A stretch of 64,000 nucleotides of DNA from Halorubrum ruber (GCF_018228765.1 NZ_CP073695.1:558001-622000); one strand, 5' to 3'; positions 16,064 to 25,337 are shown, counted from the stretch's first letter. Notes: generated by a model not told the origin, from the letters alone. Translations and numbers: made by a program.

Positions 16064-17863
16064 CTACGTCGACCGTCGCGCGAACAGCCCGAGCGCCGCG
16101 GCGAGCGCGACGAGCGCCGTCGCGACGCCGAATCCGGGCGTGCTATCGCCGGTGTCACCGCCTCCGTTCTCGCCGTCGCCGTCCGTGCCGTCGCTTCCGC
16201 TCCCGCCGTCGCCGTCCGTGCCGTCGCTTCCGCTCCCGCCGTCGCCGTCCGTGCCGTCGCTTCCGCTCCCGTCCGTACCGTCGCTCCCGTCCGTGGTGTT
16301 TCCGTCGTCCGTGCCGTCGCCGTTCGCGCCGTCGCTCCCGCCGGCGTCCGGGAGCGCGAGGTCGGCGTCCGGGCGGAGTTCGAGGACGCCCTCCGGCGAG
16401 GGCGCGTGCGTTACCGTCACGCTCGTCCCGTCGCGCTCGACGCCGTACGCGCCGGGGAAGTCGCTCTCCGAACCGATCTCGTAGACGGTGCCGTCGGCGT
16501 ACTCGCCGTCGCCGTGCGCGGTCAGCATCCGCACGTAGGCGTCGCGGAACGCCGCGGCGTCGTCCTCGGTCTGCCACTCGGTCGCCCAGACGTAGCCGTC
16601 GCGGTCGCCGTTCTGGTAGGGGTACAGCTCGTCGCCGGCCCAGCCGGCCGTCACGGGGTGCGCGTAGTTGTAGACCTGCCGCGTTTCGAGCTCGGCCTCG
16701 GCGTCGAGGTGGATCTGGACGTTCTGCCGGACGGTCGCGTCGGGCTCTAACACGGCGTGATCGTACTCTAAGCTCTGATACCAGAACATCACGAACATCG
16801 ACGCCTCGCCAGCGGTCTCCGCGCCCTCGACCCCCTGATCCGGGTACGTTTCCCACCCGTCGGTCGCGGTGTCTTCGAACGTGACGTTGCCCTCCTCGTA
16901 GTCCGGGTTCCGGTGGATGACCTCCGCCGTCGACTCCGGCGGGTCGTTCATCGTCGCGTTGACCGCCGCCCACCCGCCCTCGTCGCGGAGCTCGCGGACG
17001 TACAGCGCGCCGTCTCCGTACGGCTGGAGGACGGTCTGGAGGATGCCGAAGTTGAAGTCGGCGCCGCCGCCGCCCCCGTCGCTCTCGGGCGCCTCGGCGC
17101 AGGTCCAGTTGTCGGCACAGCGGGCGGCGTACCGCTCCTCGACGTGGACCGCCTCCCCCTCGATGATCCCGTCGACCGCGAGGTCGCCGTCCTGCGTCGC
17201 GCCGACGTAGCGCGGGTCGGTGAGGTCGTGGTACTGGTCTTGCATCGCGTGGAGCAGCTCGTGTGCGAGCGTGGAGGGGTCGATGTCGGGGGACTCGCCG
17301 TCGGGGACGACGATGACGATCCGGTCCTGCGAGGGCGAGTAGAAGCCGGAGACCGCGCCGCCGAACACCGAGTCGATCTCGTCGTTCGCGTTCGTGTCGT
17401 CGCCGACGACGAACAGCGCCTCCCACACCCCGTCGTTCCAGCGCCGGAACGCCTCGGAGCTGTTGCCGCTCGCGGTGTCGTTGGCGTACTCGCTCCGGGT
17501 GACCGTCTCGACCGGCACGTCTTCCTTGAACGGTCGCTCTCGGACGTGTTCGACGCGCGCCATCGTCAGGTCCGTCAGCGCCGACAGCTGGGACTCGTTG
17601 AGTCCGTCCGTCTCCTCGAAGTCCACCGACTCCTCGTAGTGGGTCCCGTTCCAACAGCCCACCAGTTCGGTGCCGTCGCCGGTGTCGCACTCGTCGGCGG
17701 ACGCGGAGAGCGTTGCGCCCGGCTCCGTCGGCCCGCTGCCGGAGGCGGAGGGCGCTGCGCCGGCGTCCGGAGCGGCGGCGACGCCGGCAGTGCAGGCGAC
17801 ACACAGGAGGGCGACCGCGGCGACGACCGCGGTCGCGGTCGAGGGGGTGAGAACCCGTCGCAT
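16064..17863 (-). CDS. Hvo_1808-type surface protein with HELLH motif and PGF-CTERM anchor
   Basis: 599 residues if the start is the ATG at 17863, which gives a signal peptide (RRVLTPSTATAVVAAVALLCVACTAGVAAA). The body contains a metalloprotease-like HELLH (H201-H205 in STLAHELLHAMQDQYHDL). The C terminus is a Gly/Ser/Asp/Thr repeat linker followed by the archaeosortase signal TPGFGVATALVALAAALGL and basic residues. It is exported and probably lipid-anchored at the cell surface. The family resembles the Haloferax Hvo_1808 surface proteins; peptidase activity is not proven. A longer frame upstream is open but lacks a signal-peptide start. Confidence 0.85.
   Translation of the reverse strand: MRRVLTPSTATAVVAAVALLCVACTAGVAAAPDAGAAPSASGSGPTEPGATLSASADECDTGDGTELVGCWNGTHYEESVDFEETDGLNESQLSALTDLTMARVEHVRERPFKEDVPVETVTRSEYANDTASGNSSEAFRRWNDGVWEALFVVGDDTNANDEIDSVFGGAVSGFYSPSQDRIVIVVPDGESPDIDPSTLAHELLHAMQDQYHDLTDPRYVGATQDGDLAVDGIIEGEAVHVEERYAARCADNWTCAEAPESDGGGGGADFNFGILQTVLQPYGDGALYVRELRDEGGWAAVNATMNDPPESTAEVIHRNPDYEEGNVTFEDTATDGWETYPDQGVEGAETAGEASMFVMFWYQSLEYDHAVLEPDATVRQNVQIHLDAEAELETRQVYNYAHPVTAGWAGDELYPYQNGDRDGYVWATEWQTEDDAAAFRDAYVRMLTAHGDGEYADGTVYEIGSESDFPGAYGVERDGTSVTVTHAPSPEGVLELRPDADLALPDAGGSDGANGDGTDDGNTTDGSDGTDGSGSDGTDGDGGSGSDGTDGDGGSGSDGTDGDGENGGGDTGDSTPGFGVATALVALAAALGLFARRST
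16172..16270 (-). repeat. 33-bp tandem repeat in the surface protein linker
   Basis: Three consecutive 33-base units encode GSGSDGTDGDG repeats just before the PGF-CTERM anchor. This is a stalk-like spacer that probably varies in copy number between strains. Confidence 0.85.
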
Positions 17864-18021
17864 ACGAATCGTATCGGACGCGCCGGTAAGTAGTTTGTCG
17901 GTTCCTTCGGCGCCGCGGCCGGCGGATTTTTCGGCGCGGGTCGCCGGCCGCGCCCACGACGCGCTCGGCGCGGCCGGCGCCCGCACGACGGTTTTTGAGG
18001 AGCGCGCCCGAACGCCTCGGC

Positions 18022-18594
18022 ATGGCGTTCGATCCGACAGCAACCGCGGTGGTCGTCGTCGACATGCAAAACGGGTTCTGTCACCCGGACGGGAGCCTCT
18101 ACGCCGAGCCGAGCGAGGCGGCGGTCGAGCCCGTGACGGCGCTCGTCGACCGCGCCCGCGAGGCCGGCGCGAGCGTCGTCTACACCCGCGACGTCCACCC
18201 GCCCGAGCAGTTCGACGAGACCCACTACTACGACGAGTTCGACCGGTGGGGCGAACACGTCGTCGAGGGGTCGTGGGACGCCGAACTCGTCGCCGACCTC
18301 GACGTGCGCGACGACGACCACGTCGTCGAGAAGCACACCTACGACGCCTTCTATCAGACCGACCTGGAGGGGCACCTCGACGCGCACGGGGTCGACGATC
18401 TACTGATCTGCGGGACGCTCGCGAACGTCTGCGTCCTCCACACCGCCGGCAGCGCGGGACTCCGGGACTACCGCCCGGTCGTCGTCGAGGACGCGCTCGG
18501 CTACATCACCGAGGAGCACCGCGAGTACGCCGTCGACCACGCCGACTGGCTGTTCGGCGAGACGACGACGCGCGACGAGGTCGCGTTCGCGTAG
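18022..18594 (+). CDS. isochorismatase-family hydrolase, probable nicotinamidase
   Basis: 190 residues from the ATG at 18022. The Cys-hydrolase triad is present: D14 in VVVVDMQNGF, K104 in EKHTYDAF and C137 in GTLANVCV, with metal-binding candidates in RDVHPPEQFDETH. Nicotinamidases convert nicotinamide to nicotinate, the substrate of the pncB product encoded nearby. Other family members hydrolyse isochorismate or ureides, so the substrate is an inference. It is divergent from the surface protein gene. Confidence 0.8.
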   Translation: MAFDPTATAVVVVDMQNGFCHPDGSLYAEPSEAAVEPVTALVDRAREAGASVVYTRDVHPPEQFDETHYYDEFDRWGEHVVEGSWDAELVADLDVRDDDHVVEKHTYDAFYQTDLEGHLDAHGVDDLLICGTLANVCVLHTAGSAGLRDYRPVVVEDALGYITEEHREYAVDHADWLFGETTTRDEVAFA

Positions 18595-18723
18595 CCGCGG
18601 TTGACCCGCCACCGTCCGCACGGTCGCGGACTCCCACCGACGGCGAACGTTCCGGATTTCCGTAATTATCGCGCGCGGAAATCGGCGTGTAACCCTTTTT
18701 ACCGCTCGCCGGAACCGCGAGGT

Positions 18724-19275
18724 ATGGACATCTCTCGGCGGGGCGTGCTCGGCGGCCTCGGCGCGGCCTGCGCGGTCGGCGCCGTCGGTTTCGCGGGCGC
18801 GGCGACGGTGACGGACGGCGAGGCGGTCGGCGGGCTCGGCGGCGGATCGGGCCCGGCCGGCGGGAGCTCGGAGGAAGGCGACGACGGTCCCGAATCGGCC
18901 GCGGTCGACCCGGACGCGCCGTTCGAGGCGCGGCTGACCGGCGACGACGGGACCGACGCGCTGCTGTTCGACGCGAGCGACCTCGACCGCGTCAAGGGCG
19001 TCTTCGCCGAGGAGGGCGAGTACCTCGTTCAGGTCGTGCTCCCCGACGCGGGCGTCGAGGCGTTCCGGACTCGGCTCGACGAGGCCGGCGCGACCGACGA
19101 CCCGGCGGCGTTCGTGGTGTCGATGACGCTCGACGGGACCGAGGTGCGGCGCGTCGAGCTCGACGGGGAGACGGTCGACGCGCTCACCGGGTCCGACTGG
19201 GAGGGCGTGTTGACGCTCCCGTTCGGCGAGGAGCGGGTGGCTCGGTCCGTCTACGACCGGCTGGCCGACAGCTGA
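18724..19275 (+). CDS. Tat-exported protein of unknown function
   Basis: 183 residues starting MDISRRGVLGGLGAACAVGAVG, a twin-arginine signal. A Gly/Ser-rich linker (about 35-60) is followed by an acidic alpha/beta domain with no motif I recognise. It is probably folded before export and active outside the membrane. The ATG at 18724 is chosen because it places the twin arginine at residues 5-6. Confidence 0.7.
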   Translation: MDISRRGVLGGLGAACAVGAVGFAGAATVTDGEAVGGLGGGSGPAGGSSEEGDDGPESAAVDPDAPFEARLTGDDGTDALLFDASDLDRVKGVFAEEGEYLVQVVLPDAGVEAFRTRLDEAGATDDPAAFVVSMTLDGTEVRRVELDGETVDALTGSDWEGVLTLPFGEERVARSVYDRLADS

Positions 19276-19401
19276 TCGGACTCGGAGCCGGCCGACAGCC
19301 AGTCGGTTCGCGGTCGACCGACCCCGGACGACTGACTGGTCAGGTGTCGCGGTGGTTCGCCCGTCGGACAGTGTTTTGACTATCGGGCGCATAGCCCCGC
19401 C

Positions 19402-19533
19402 GTGAGCGACGAACCGGAGAACGACGGCGGCCGCCCGTGTCCGGTCTGCGAGACGCCGATGTACCACCGGCACTGTAAGTACGTCTGTCCGGCTCACGGC
19501 GTCGTCTACGACTGTAGCGACACGTTCTACTGA
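19402..19533 (+). CDS. small zinc-finger protein
   Basis: 43 residues from a GTG start at 19402. The sequence has CPVC, then MYHRHCKYVCPAHGVVYDC, giving five Cys and several His as zinc ligands, and it ends in DTFY. This matches the tiny zinc-finger proteins seen in haloarchaeal proteomes (HVO_2523-like, from memory). Its role is unknown. It is too short for most gene finders. Confidence 0.7.
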   Translation: MSDEPENDGGRPCPVCETPMYHRHCKYVCPAHGVVYDCSDTFY

Positions 19534-19693
19534 GCTGCCGGTCGCCTCGCGCGCCGCGTCTGGTCGCCGGAGTTAACAGGGGTGACAGAGAACCAGACTG
19601 GGTCGTGCGAACTGTTATGTTCTTGGAGGCCGACTTTTCTTCCATGATGGGCGACCCGTACGTGATCCTCCACGCCGACCCTCCGAGGTCAGC

Positions 19694-20659
19694 ATGGTAG
19701 AGCAAAAACAGGTTGCCCGGAGCAAGCGGATCCAGCGCCGCACCGGGAAGACGTTCCACGTCGCCACCCGGCTGCTGCCCCAGCGGATCCGCCATCCGAC
19801 GTACGTGCTGTACGGATTCTTCCGTATCGCCGACGAGGTCGTCGATGCCGAGGACACCGGAACGCCCGCTGAGCAGCGGGCCGAACTCGACCGGCTCCGG
19901 GCGGCCGCGCTCGGCGAGGAGCCGACCGACGACCCCGTCTTGGAGGCGTTCGCCGAGGTGGTCGAGCGCAACGACATCCCCGACGAGGACGTCCACTCGT
20001 TCGTGGACGCGATGGCGAGCGACATCGACACCGACCGCTACGAGACGTACGCGGACCTCGAGGCGTACATGGACGGCTCCGCGGCCGCCGTCGGGCGGAT
20101 GATGACGGCGATCATGGACCTCGATCCGGAGGAAGAGGCCGAGGCGCTCCCGCACGCCACGAAGCTCGGCGAGGCATTCCAGATGACGAACTTCCTCCGC
20201 GACGTCCGCGAGGACGTCGTCGAGCGCGACCGGATCTACCTCCCCTTGGAGACGCTCCGGCGCCACGGCGTGAGCGAGCAGCAGATCCTCGATCTGGAGT
20301 TCGACGAGGACGTCGCGGCCGCGATCCGCGAGGAGATGGCCCGCACCGAGCGGCTCTACGAGGAGGGCGTCGCGGGGATCAAGTACCTCCCCGAGGACTG
20401 CCAGCTCGCGGTGCTGCTCTCGGCGGTGCTGTACGTCGACCACCACCGCCTCATCCGGAACCGCGGCTACGACACCGTCTCGACCACCCCCGAGCTGTCG
20501 CTCACCCGGAAGCTGTCGCTGCTCGTCCGCACGCGCTGGAAGTGGCAGTGGAACAAGGACCCCGAGGCGGTGTTCTACGACATGTGTACCGACTTCGAGC
20601 CCCGCCGCGACCGCCACGGGCACGGCCCGCACGGCGCGGGCGTCCCGCAGACGGACTGA
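19694..20659 (+). CDS. crtB: phytoene synthase
   Basis: 321 residues of the squalene/phytoene synthase family. Both diphosphate/Mg-binding aspartate motifs are present: D47-x3-D51 in IADEVVDAED and D170-x3-D174 in NFLRDVREDVV. It condenses two geranylgeranyl diphosphates to phytoene, the first step toward bacterioruberin. A 27-codon frame (19617-19700) precedes and overlaps its start; whether it is translated is unknown. A small membrane protein gene follows 8 bases later. Confidence 0.92.
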   Translation: MVEQKQVARSKRIQRRTGKTFHVATRLLPQRIRHPTYVLYGFFRIADEVVDAEDTGTPAEQRAELDRLRAAALGEEPTDDPVLEAFAEVVERNDIPDEDVHSFVDAMASDIDTDRYETYADLEAYMDGSAAAVGRMMTAIMDLDPEEEAEALPHATKLGEAFQMTNFLRDVREDVVERDRIYLPLETLRRHGVSEQQILDLEFDEDVAAAIREEMARTERLYEEGVAGIKYLPEDCQLAVLLSAVLYVDHHRLIRNRGYDTVSTTPELSLTRKLSLLVRTRWKWQWNKDPEAVFYDMCTDFEPRRDRHGHGPHGAGVPQTD

Positions 20660-20667
20660 GCGGCCGC

Positions 20668-20877
20668 ATGGACCGCTCCCGGTTCGTCTCGCTCGCCGTC
20701 GCCGCGTTCGGCCTCGTGTTCGTCTCCTTCCTCATCCGCGGTACGACGCGGCTGGTGGCCCCCTACGAGGTCGCCGTCGCCGTGTCGTCCCCCGTCCTCT
20801 TCGCGGCGGCCGCGCTCATGGCCGTCCTCGTCGTCCTCGCCGTCCTCGACGCGACCGGGATCCGCCGGCTGACCTGA
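20668..20877 (+). CDS. small two-helix membrane protein downstream of crtB
   Basis: 69 residues with two hydrophobic helices (FVSLAVAAFGLVFVSFLI and VLFAAAALMAVLVVLAVL). It starts 8 bases after the crtB stop and is presumably in the same transcript. No family function is known to me; a role beside carotenoid synthesis is only suggested by position. Confidence 0.65.
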   Translation: MDRSRFVSLAVAAFGLVFVSFLIRGTTRLVAPYEVAVAVSSPVLFAAAALMAVLVVLAVLDATGIRRLT

Positions 20878-20950
20878 GTCGACGGGCGGTCGCGTCCGCG
20901 CCGTTCGACCGAGTCGGAACGCCCTTGCCCCGCCGTCCCCGACGGCGCGT

Positions 20951-22228
20951 ATGGACGTACGAACCGTCGCGGACCTCTCGCCCGCCGAGCGGCGCGCGTT
21001 CTTCGAGCGCGACGCCGGGGTCGAGGGGGTCCGCGAAGACGTGCGGGAGATCGTCGAGCGGGTCCGCGAGGAGGGCGACGTCGCGGTCCGCGAGTTCGCC
21101 GAGGAGTACGACGGCGTCGCCGTCGGCAACGTCGACATCACCGACGACGCGGCGCGGGCGCACGAGGAGCTGGCAGACGCCGACGACCCGGTCCTCGACG
21201 CGGTTCGGGAGGCGGCCGCGAACGTCCGCGAGTTCCACGAGCGACAGCGCCCCGACGACTGGCGCGATGACTTCGGCGGCCGGGAGCTGGGCCGCCGCTT
21301 CCGCCCGATCGACCGGGTGGGGGTGTACGTGCCCGGCGGCGCGGCGGCGTACCCCTCCAGCGCGCTGATGGGGATCATTCCCGCGGTCGTCGCCGGCGTC
21401 GACCACGTCGCGGTCGCGACGCCCCCGGCCGAGGAGCTCAACCCCGTGACCCTCGCGGCGATCCACGAGGCGGGCGCCGACGCGGTGTACCAGGTCGGCG
21501 GCGCGCAGGCCATCGGCGCGCTCGCGTACGGGACGGAGACCGTGACGCGGGTCCAGAAGGTGGTCGGGCCGGGCAACAAGTGGGTCACCGCCGCCAAGTC
21601 GGTCGTCCAGGGCGACGTCGAGATCGACTTCCTCGCCGGCCCGAGCGAGGTGCTCGTCCTCGCGGACGGGACCGCGGACCCGGACCTCGTCGCGGCCGAC
21701 CTCGTCGCGCAGGCCGAACACGACCCGAACGCCTCCGTCGTCGCCGTCACCGACGACGCTGACCTCGCGGACGCGGTCGCCGAGGCGGTCGACGCGCAGG
21801 CGGCCGAGCGCGAGCGCGAGGAGACGATCCGGGCCGCGCTCGACAACGAGGCCTCCGGCGTCCTTCACGCGCGGTCGATGCCCGAGGCGGTCCTCTTCGC
21901 CGAGGAGTACGCGGCCGAGCACCTCTCGATCGTCGCCGAGGACGACGAGGCGCTCTTAGACCGGATCACCAACGCCGGCTCGGTGTTCCTCGGGCCGTAC
22001 TCGCCGGTCGCCGCGGGCGACTACGCGGCCGGCACGAACCACGTGCTGCCGACCAACGGCGGCGCGAAGCGGTACGGCGGGCTCTCCGTCGACACGTTCC
22101 TCCGGTCGTCGACGGTCCAGCGGCTCGACCGCGACGCGCTCGACGACCTCTCGGAGACGATCACGACGCTCGCCGAGGCGGAGGGGTTAGAGGCCCACGC
22201 CGAGAGCGTGCGGAAGCGGTTCGAGTAG
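20951..22228 (+). CDS. hisD: histidinol dehydrogenase
   Basis: 425 residues, the normal length. The catalytic Glu-His pair is E323-H324 in EYAAEHLSIV, the NAD region contains VGPGNKWVTAAK, and GPSEVLVLADGTADP is characteristic. It oxidises histidinol to histidine in the last two steps of histidine synthesis. It stands alone, as his genes are scattered in haloarchaea. Confidence 0.95.
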   Translation: MDVRTVADLSPAERRAFFERDAGVEGVREDVREIVERVREEGDVAVREFAEEYDGVAVGNVDITDDAARAHEELADADDPVLDAVREAAANVREFHERQRPDDWRDDFGGRELGRRFRPIDRVGVYVPGGAAAYPSSALMGIIPAVVAGVDHVAVATPPAEELNPVTLAAIHEAGADAVYQVGGAQAIGALAYGTETVTRVQKVVGPGNKWVTAAKSVVQGDVEIDFLAGPSEVLVLADGTADPDLVAADLVAQAEHDPNASVVAVTDDADLADAVAEAVDAQAAEREREETIRAALDNEASGVLHARSMPEAVLFAEEYAAEHLSIVAEDDEALLDRITNAGSVFLGPYSPVAAGDYAAGTNHVLPTNGGAKRYGGLSVDTFLRSSTVQRLDRDALDDLSETITTLAEAEGLEAHAESVRKRFE

Positions 22229-22312
22229 CGACCGGACCGGCCGGTCTCGACGCCGATCGATACCGGAGGCGCCGCAGAAACGGTTATCTCGCACTGTCGC
22301 GTTCCGAGTGAC

Positions 22313-23491
22313 ATGATTCCGTCGCTCGCGGCGCTGTTCGAGGGGTTCTCCGCGGTCGAGGCGACGGTCGCGGTCCTCGCAGTCTCGGTCGCCGCCGCGG
22401 TGGGGATGGAGTTCGTCGTCCTCCGGTTCGCCCGCCGCTACGTCTCGCACACGGACACCGGGTACGACGACATTGTCATCTCCTCGCTGCGAGCGCCGCT
22501 CGTCGTCACCGCCGGGCTCGCCGGCGTGTTCGTCCTCACGCAGGTCCCCGCGGTGCGGGCGTCGGTCGTCGTGGAGCCGCGCCTGCTCGACGCGGCGTTC
22601 GGGCGGCCGTCGCTGTCGGTGATCGTCCTCGTCTGGGCGTACGCCGCTAACGCCGTCGTGAACCGGGTCGTCGCCGCGGTCAACGCGGAGGGCGGCCGGT
22701 TCGACTTCGCGCCCGTCTTCTCGAACGTCTGGACGCTCGCGGTGCTGGTCGGGAGCGCTGGCACCCTGCTGTGGCTGTGGGGCATCGAGATCACGCCGCT
22801 GCTCGGCGCGGCGGGGGTCGCGGGTATCGCGGTCGGCTTCGCCGCGAAGGACACGGTGGCGAACTTCTTCGGCGGGATCGCGCTGTACTTCGACGACACG
22901 TACAAGATCGGCGACTACATCGTCTTGGACGACGGCACCGCGGGAACGGTGATCAAGGTGGGCGTGCGCTCGACGACGCTCCTCACCCGCGACGAGGTGC
23001 TGGTGACGGTGCCGAACGCGGCGCTCAACGCCGCGAAGGTGACCAACGAGTCCGCCCCCCAGCGCCGCCGGCGCATCCGGGTTCCAATCGGCGTCGCCTA
23101 CGGCACCGACGTCGACGCCTTCGAGGCGCTCGCCATGGAGGTCCTGGCCGCGGAGCCGCTGGTCCTCGACTCGCCGAAACCCCGCGCCCGCTTCCGGTCG
23201 TTCGGCGACTCCGCGCTCCAGTACGAGCTCCTCTGCTGGGTCAACGGTCCGACCCGGCGCCGCCGCGCGCAACACGAGCTCAACCGCGCGCTGTACGTGG
23301 CGCTCGGCGACGCCGGGATCGAGATCCCGTACCCGAAACGCGACGTGACCGTCGGCACCGCCGCCGCGCCCTCCCCGGCGCCCCGCGCCCCCGATCCCGA
23401 CTCTCCCCACGATCCGGGGGCCGACGCGGAGCCCGGCGTCGATCCGGACGCCGACGTGGCGGGTCCCGATTCCCGCGCAGAGACGCCGTGA
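22313..23491 (+). CDS. MscS-type mechanosensitive channel
   Basis: 392 residues. Four hydrophobic segments lie in the first 190 residues; the pore helix region has GAAGVAGIAVGFAAKDTVANFFGG with the Gly/Ala pattern of MscS TM3. The beta domain and alpha/beta vestibule follow (to about 350), then a Pro/Asp-rich tail. It is expected to release solutes on osmotic downshock. The stop codon lies in a short tandem duplication. Confidence 0.92.
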   Translation: MIPSLAALFEGFSAVEATVAVLAVSVAAAVGMEFVVLRFARRYVSHTDTGYDDIVISSLRAPLVVTAGLAGVFVLTQVPAVRASVVVEPRLLDAAFGRPSLSVIVLVWAYAANAVVNRVVAAVNAEGGRFDFAPVFSNVWTLAVLVGSAGTLLWLWGIEITPLLGAAGVAGIAVGFAAKDTVANFFGGIALYFDDTYKIGDYIVLDDGTAGTVIKVGVRSTTLLTRDEVLVTVPNAALNAAKVTNESAPQRRRRIRVPIGVAYGTDVDAFEALAMEVLAAEPLVLDSPKPRARFRSFGDSALQYELLCWVNGPTRRRRAQHELNRALYVALGDAGIEIPYPKRDVTVGTAAAPSPAPRAPDPDSPHDPGADAEPGVDPDADVAGPDSRAETP

Positions 23492-23536
23492 GCGTGCGGA
23501 GACGCCGTGAGCGTGCGGAGACGCCGTGAGCGCGAG
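23480..23536 (+). repeat. 19-bp tandem repeat across the mscS stop
   Basis: GAGACGCCGTGAGCGTGCG is present at 23480-23498 and 23499-23517, with a third, diverged unit to 23536. The first unit contains the mscS stop codon, so two extra stop-bearing copies trail the gene. Confidence 0.85.
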
Positions 23537-23616
23537 ACCCTCGACGCCCGAGACGACCGACCGACCGGTCCGCGCCCGCCGGCAGGGTTTTGAGTGTCCG
23601 TGCCGAACGCGTTCGC

Positions 23617-23991
23617 ATGAGTACCGAACCGGCCGACACCGGGACCGAGGGGAACGACCCGGCGATCGAGGTGACTCCGGACGCCGCGGAGGAGGCGCTC
23701 TCGCTCCTCGACGGCGAGGGGCTCGATACCGACATCGCCGGATTACGGCTGTTCGTCCAGCAGGGCGGCTGCGCGGGGCTGTCGTACGGGATGCGTTTCG
23801 ACACCGAACCGGAGGACGACGACCTCGTCGTCGAGCATCACGGGCTCCGGGTGTTCGTCGACCCCGCGAGCAAGAACTACATCGGCGGGAGTACGCTCGA
23901 CTACGAGCACGGCCTCCAGGCCGCCGGCTTCGAGGTCGAGAACCCGAACGTCGTCTCGGAGTGCGGCTGCGGCGAGTCGTTCCGGACGTAG
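23617..23991 (+). CDS. IscA/HesB-type iron-sulfur carrier
   Basis: 124 residues. The three ligand cysteines are visible: one in QQGGCAGLSYGM and two in SECGCGESF near the C terminus. A-type carriers accept Fe-S clusters and pass them to target proteins. The start at 23617 gives a short acidic N-terminal extension, as in other halophiles. It lies alone downstream of mscS. Confidence 0.92.
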   Translation: MSTEPADTGTEGNDPAIEVTPDAAEEALSLLDGEGLDTDIAGLRLFVQQGGCAGLSYGMRFDTEPEDDDLVVEHHGLRVFVDPASKNYIGGSTLDYEHGLQAAGFEVENPNVVSECGCGESFRT

Positions 23992-24079
23992 CGGGTCGCG
24001 GTCCGATTCTCGGATTTCCTTCGGTTCCCTCCGACGCGCGAGTCCGCCGCTTAAGTCGCTCGGGCGGGTACGGGACGCC

Positions 24080-24325
24080 ATGAGCTTAGAAGCGTCGACG
24101 ACGCCGAGCGGCGAGCGGGTGTACACCGACCGGTCGCGCACCGAGCGCGGCGCGGACGGGCCCTTCTACCTCGTGTTCGAGGACGAGGCGGGCGACTCCC
24201 GCTGGGGGTTCCGCTGCGGCAACTGCGGCTCCTTTGACACCGCGATGGACACGATGGGGCGGATCCAGTGTACCGAGTGCGGCAACCTCCGGAAGCCGGA
24301 CGAGTGGGACGCGGCCCACGAGTGA
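24080..24325 (+). CDS. DUF5816-like zinc-ribbon protein
   Basis: 81 residues with a zinc ribbon CGNCGSF...CTECGNL in the second half and a beta-rich first half (FYLVFEDEAGDSRWGFRC). It matches a haloarchaea-restricted family whose function is unknown. The ATG at 24080 is preceded by a short TTAAGT stretch (24051-24056) that may be the promoter. Confidence 0.75.
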   Translation: MSLEASTTPSGERVYTDRSRTERGADGPFYLVFEDEAGDSRWGFRCGNCGSFDTAMDTMGRIQCTECGNLRKPDEWDAAHE

Positions 24326-24427
24326 GCCGCGTTCGCTGCGCTCCGGACGGTTCCCGACGGCGCCGCGATTCTCCGCGCTCGAAATCGTGAGAAAGTTTAT
24401 CACGGATGGTGCCGAACTTCGAGGTAG

Positions 24428-24766
24428 ATGGCCACTGCGAGCATCCCCCCGACGACCGAGGCCAGAGACGTCTTCCGCGAACTGGGATACACCGTCTCCG
24501 AGGACGGACGCGAGTTCGTCGCGGAACGCAAGTGGCGGCGCGTGTTCGTGACGGTGCTGTGTATGGACGACGACGAGCTCGACCCGTATCTCGCAGACGG
24601 GGGCGACCCGGCGCGGCTCCGGTGTTTCGTCACGTGGCGCGACCGCGCGAACGATCTCCAAGAGCGGCTGGTCGACGCGAAACCGCCCTACGACTGGGCG
24701 GTCATCGGTATCGACCGCGACGGCGAGGACTTCGCGGTGATGGAAGGCGCGCCAGGCAGCCCCTGA
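24428..24766 (+). CDS. conserved haloarchaeal protein of unknown function
   Basis: 112 residues with no motif I recognise beyond a compact alpha/beta character (RKWRRVFVTVLCMDDDEL, WAVIGIDRDGEDFAVM). Codon use matches its neighbours. It is flanked by small single-gene units on the same strand and has an AAGTTTATCA promoter-like patch (24392-24401). Confidence 0.6.
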   Translation: MATASIPPTTEARDVFRELGYTVSEDGREFVAERKWRRVFVTVLCMDDDELDPYLADGGDPARLRCFVTWRDRANDLQERLVDAKPPYDWAVIGIDRDGEDFAVMEGAPGSP

Positions 24767-24902
24767 CCCCCTCCACCCTCACTTCCCCCGCGGTTGCGGT
24801 TCCCTGCGCCTGCCTCGACTACCGGTGGGCCGGCGGCCGGTAGCGTTCTCGGTCGGCTCTCTCCCCGAGTGTCTATTTGCGGCCCCGCCGCGTACGGTCC
24901 CC

Positions 24903-25337
24903 ATGGAGCACGTCGAGTACGTCTACACCAGCGGCATGTCCGAATCCGAGGTCGATAGCCGCCTCCGGGGCGGCGAACACGGTGTCTTGGGGCTCGCGAA
25001 CGGCGACGACGCGTACGCCGTCCCGCTGAGCTACCACTACGACGGCGACCGCCTCCTGCTTCGCGTGAGCGAACACGACGGCGACGGCGAGAAGATGCGG
25101 TTCCTCGAGACGACCGACACCGCCACGTTCGTGTGCTACGAGGCGTCGACGGACGAGTCGTGGAGCGTCCACGTTCGCGGACCGATCCGGCGGTGGGAGC
25201 GGAGCGTCGACGAGGCGACGCTCAACGAGTGGTTTCAGCCGTTCCGCCTCTTTGACGAAGCGGTCGAGGACGTCGCGTTCGCCCTCTACGAGCTGCGCAT
25301 GGAGACCGTCATCGGTCGCACAACCGTGGACAGGTAG
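24903..25337 (+). CDS. pyridoxamine 5'-phosphate oxidase-fold flavoprotein
   Basis: 144 residues of the FMN-binding split barrel. HGVLGLANGDDAYAVPLSYHYDGDRLLLR and TATFVCYEA are typical of this group in haloarchaea (often called NimA-like). It probably binds FMN or F420 and reduces small molecules; the substrate is not deducible. The ATG at 24903 is chosen over an upstream in-frame start because it fits family length. Confidence 0.8.
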   Translation: MEHVEYVYTSGMSESEVDSRLRGGEHGVLGLANGDDAYAVPLSYHYDGDRLLLRVSEHDGDGEKMRFLETTDTATFVCYEASTDESWSVHVRGPIRRWERSVDEATLNEWFQPFRLFDEAVEDVAFALYELRMETVIGRTTVDR

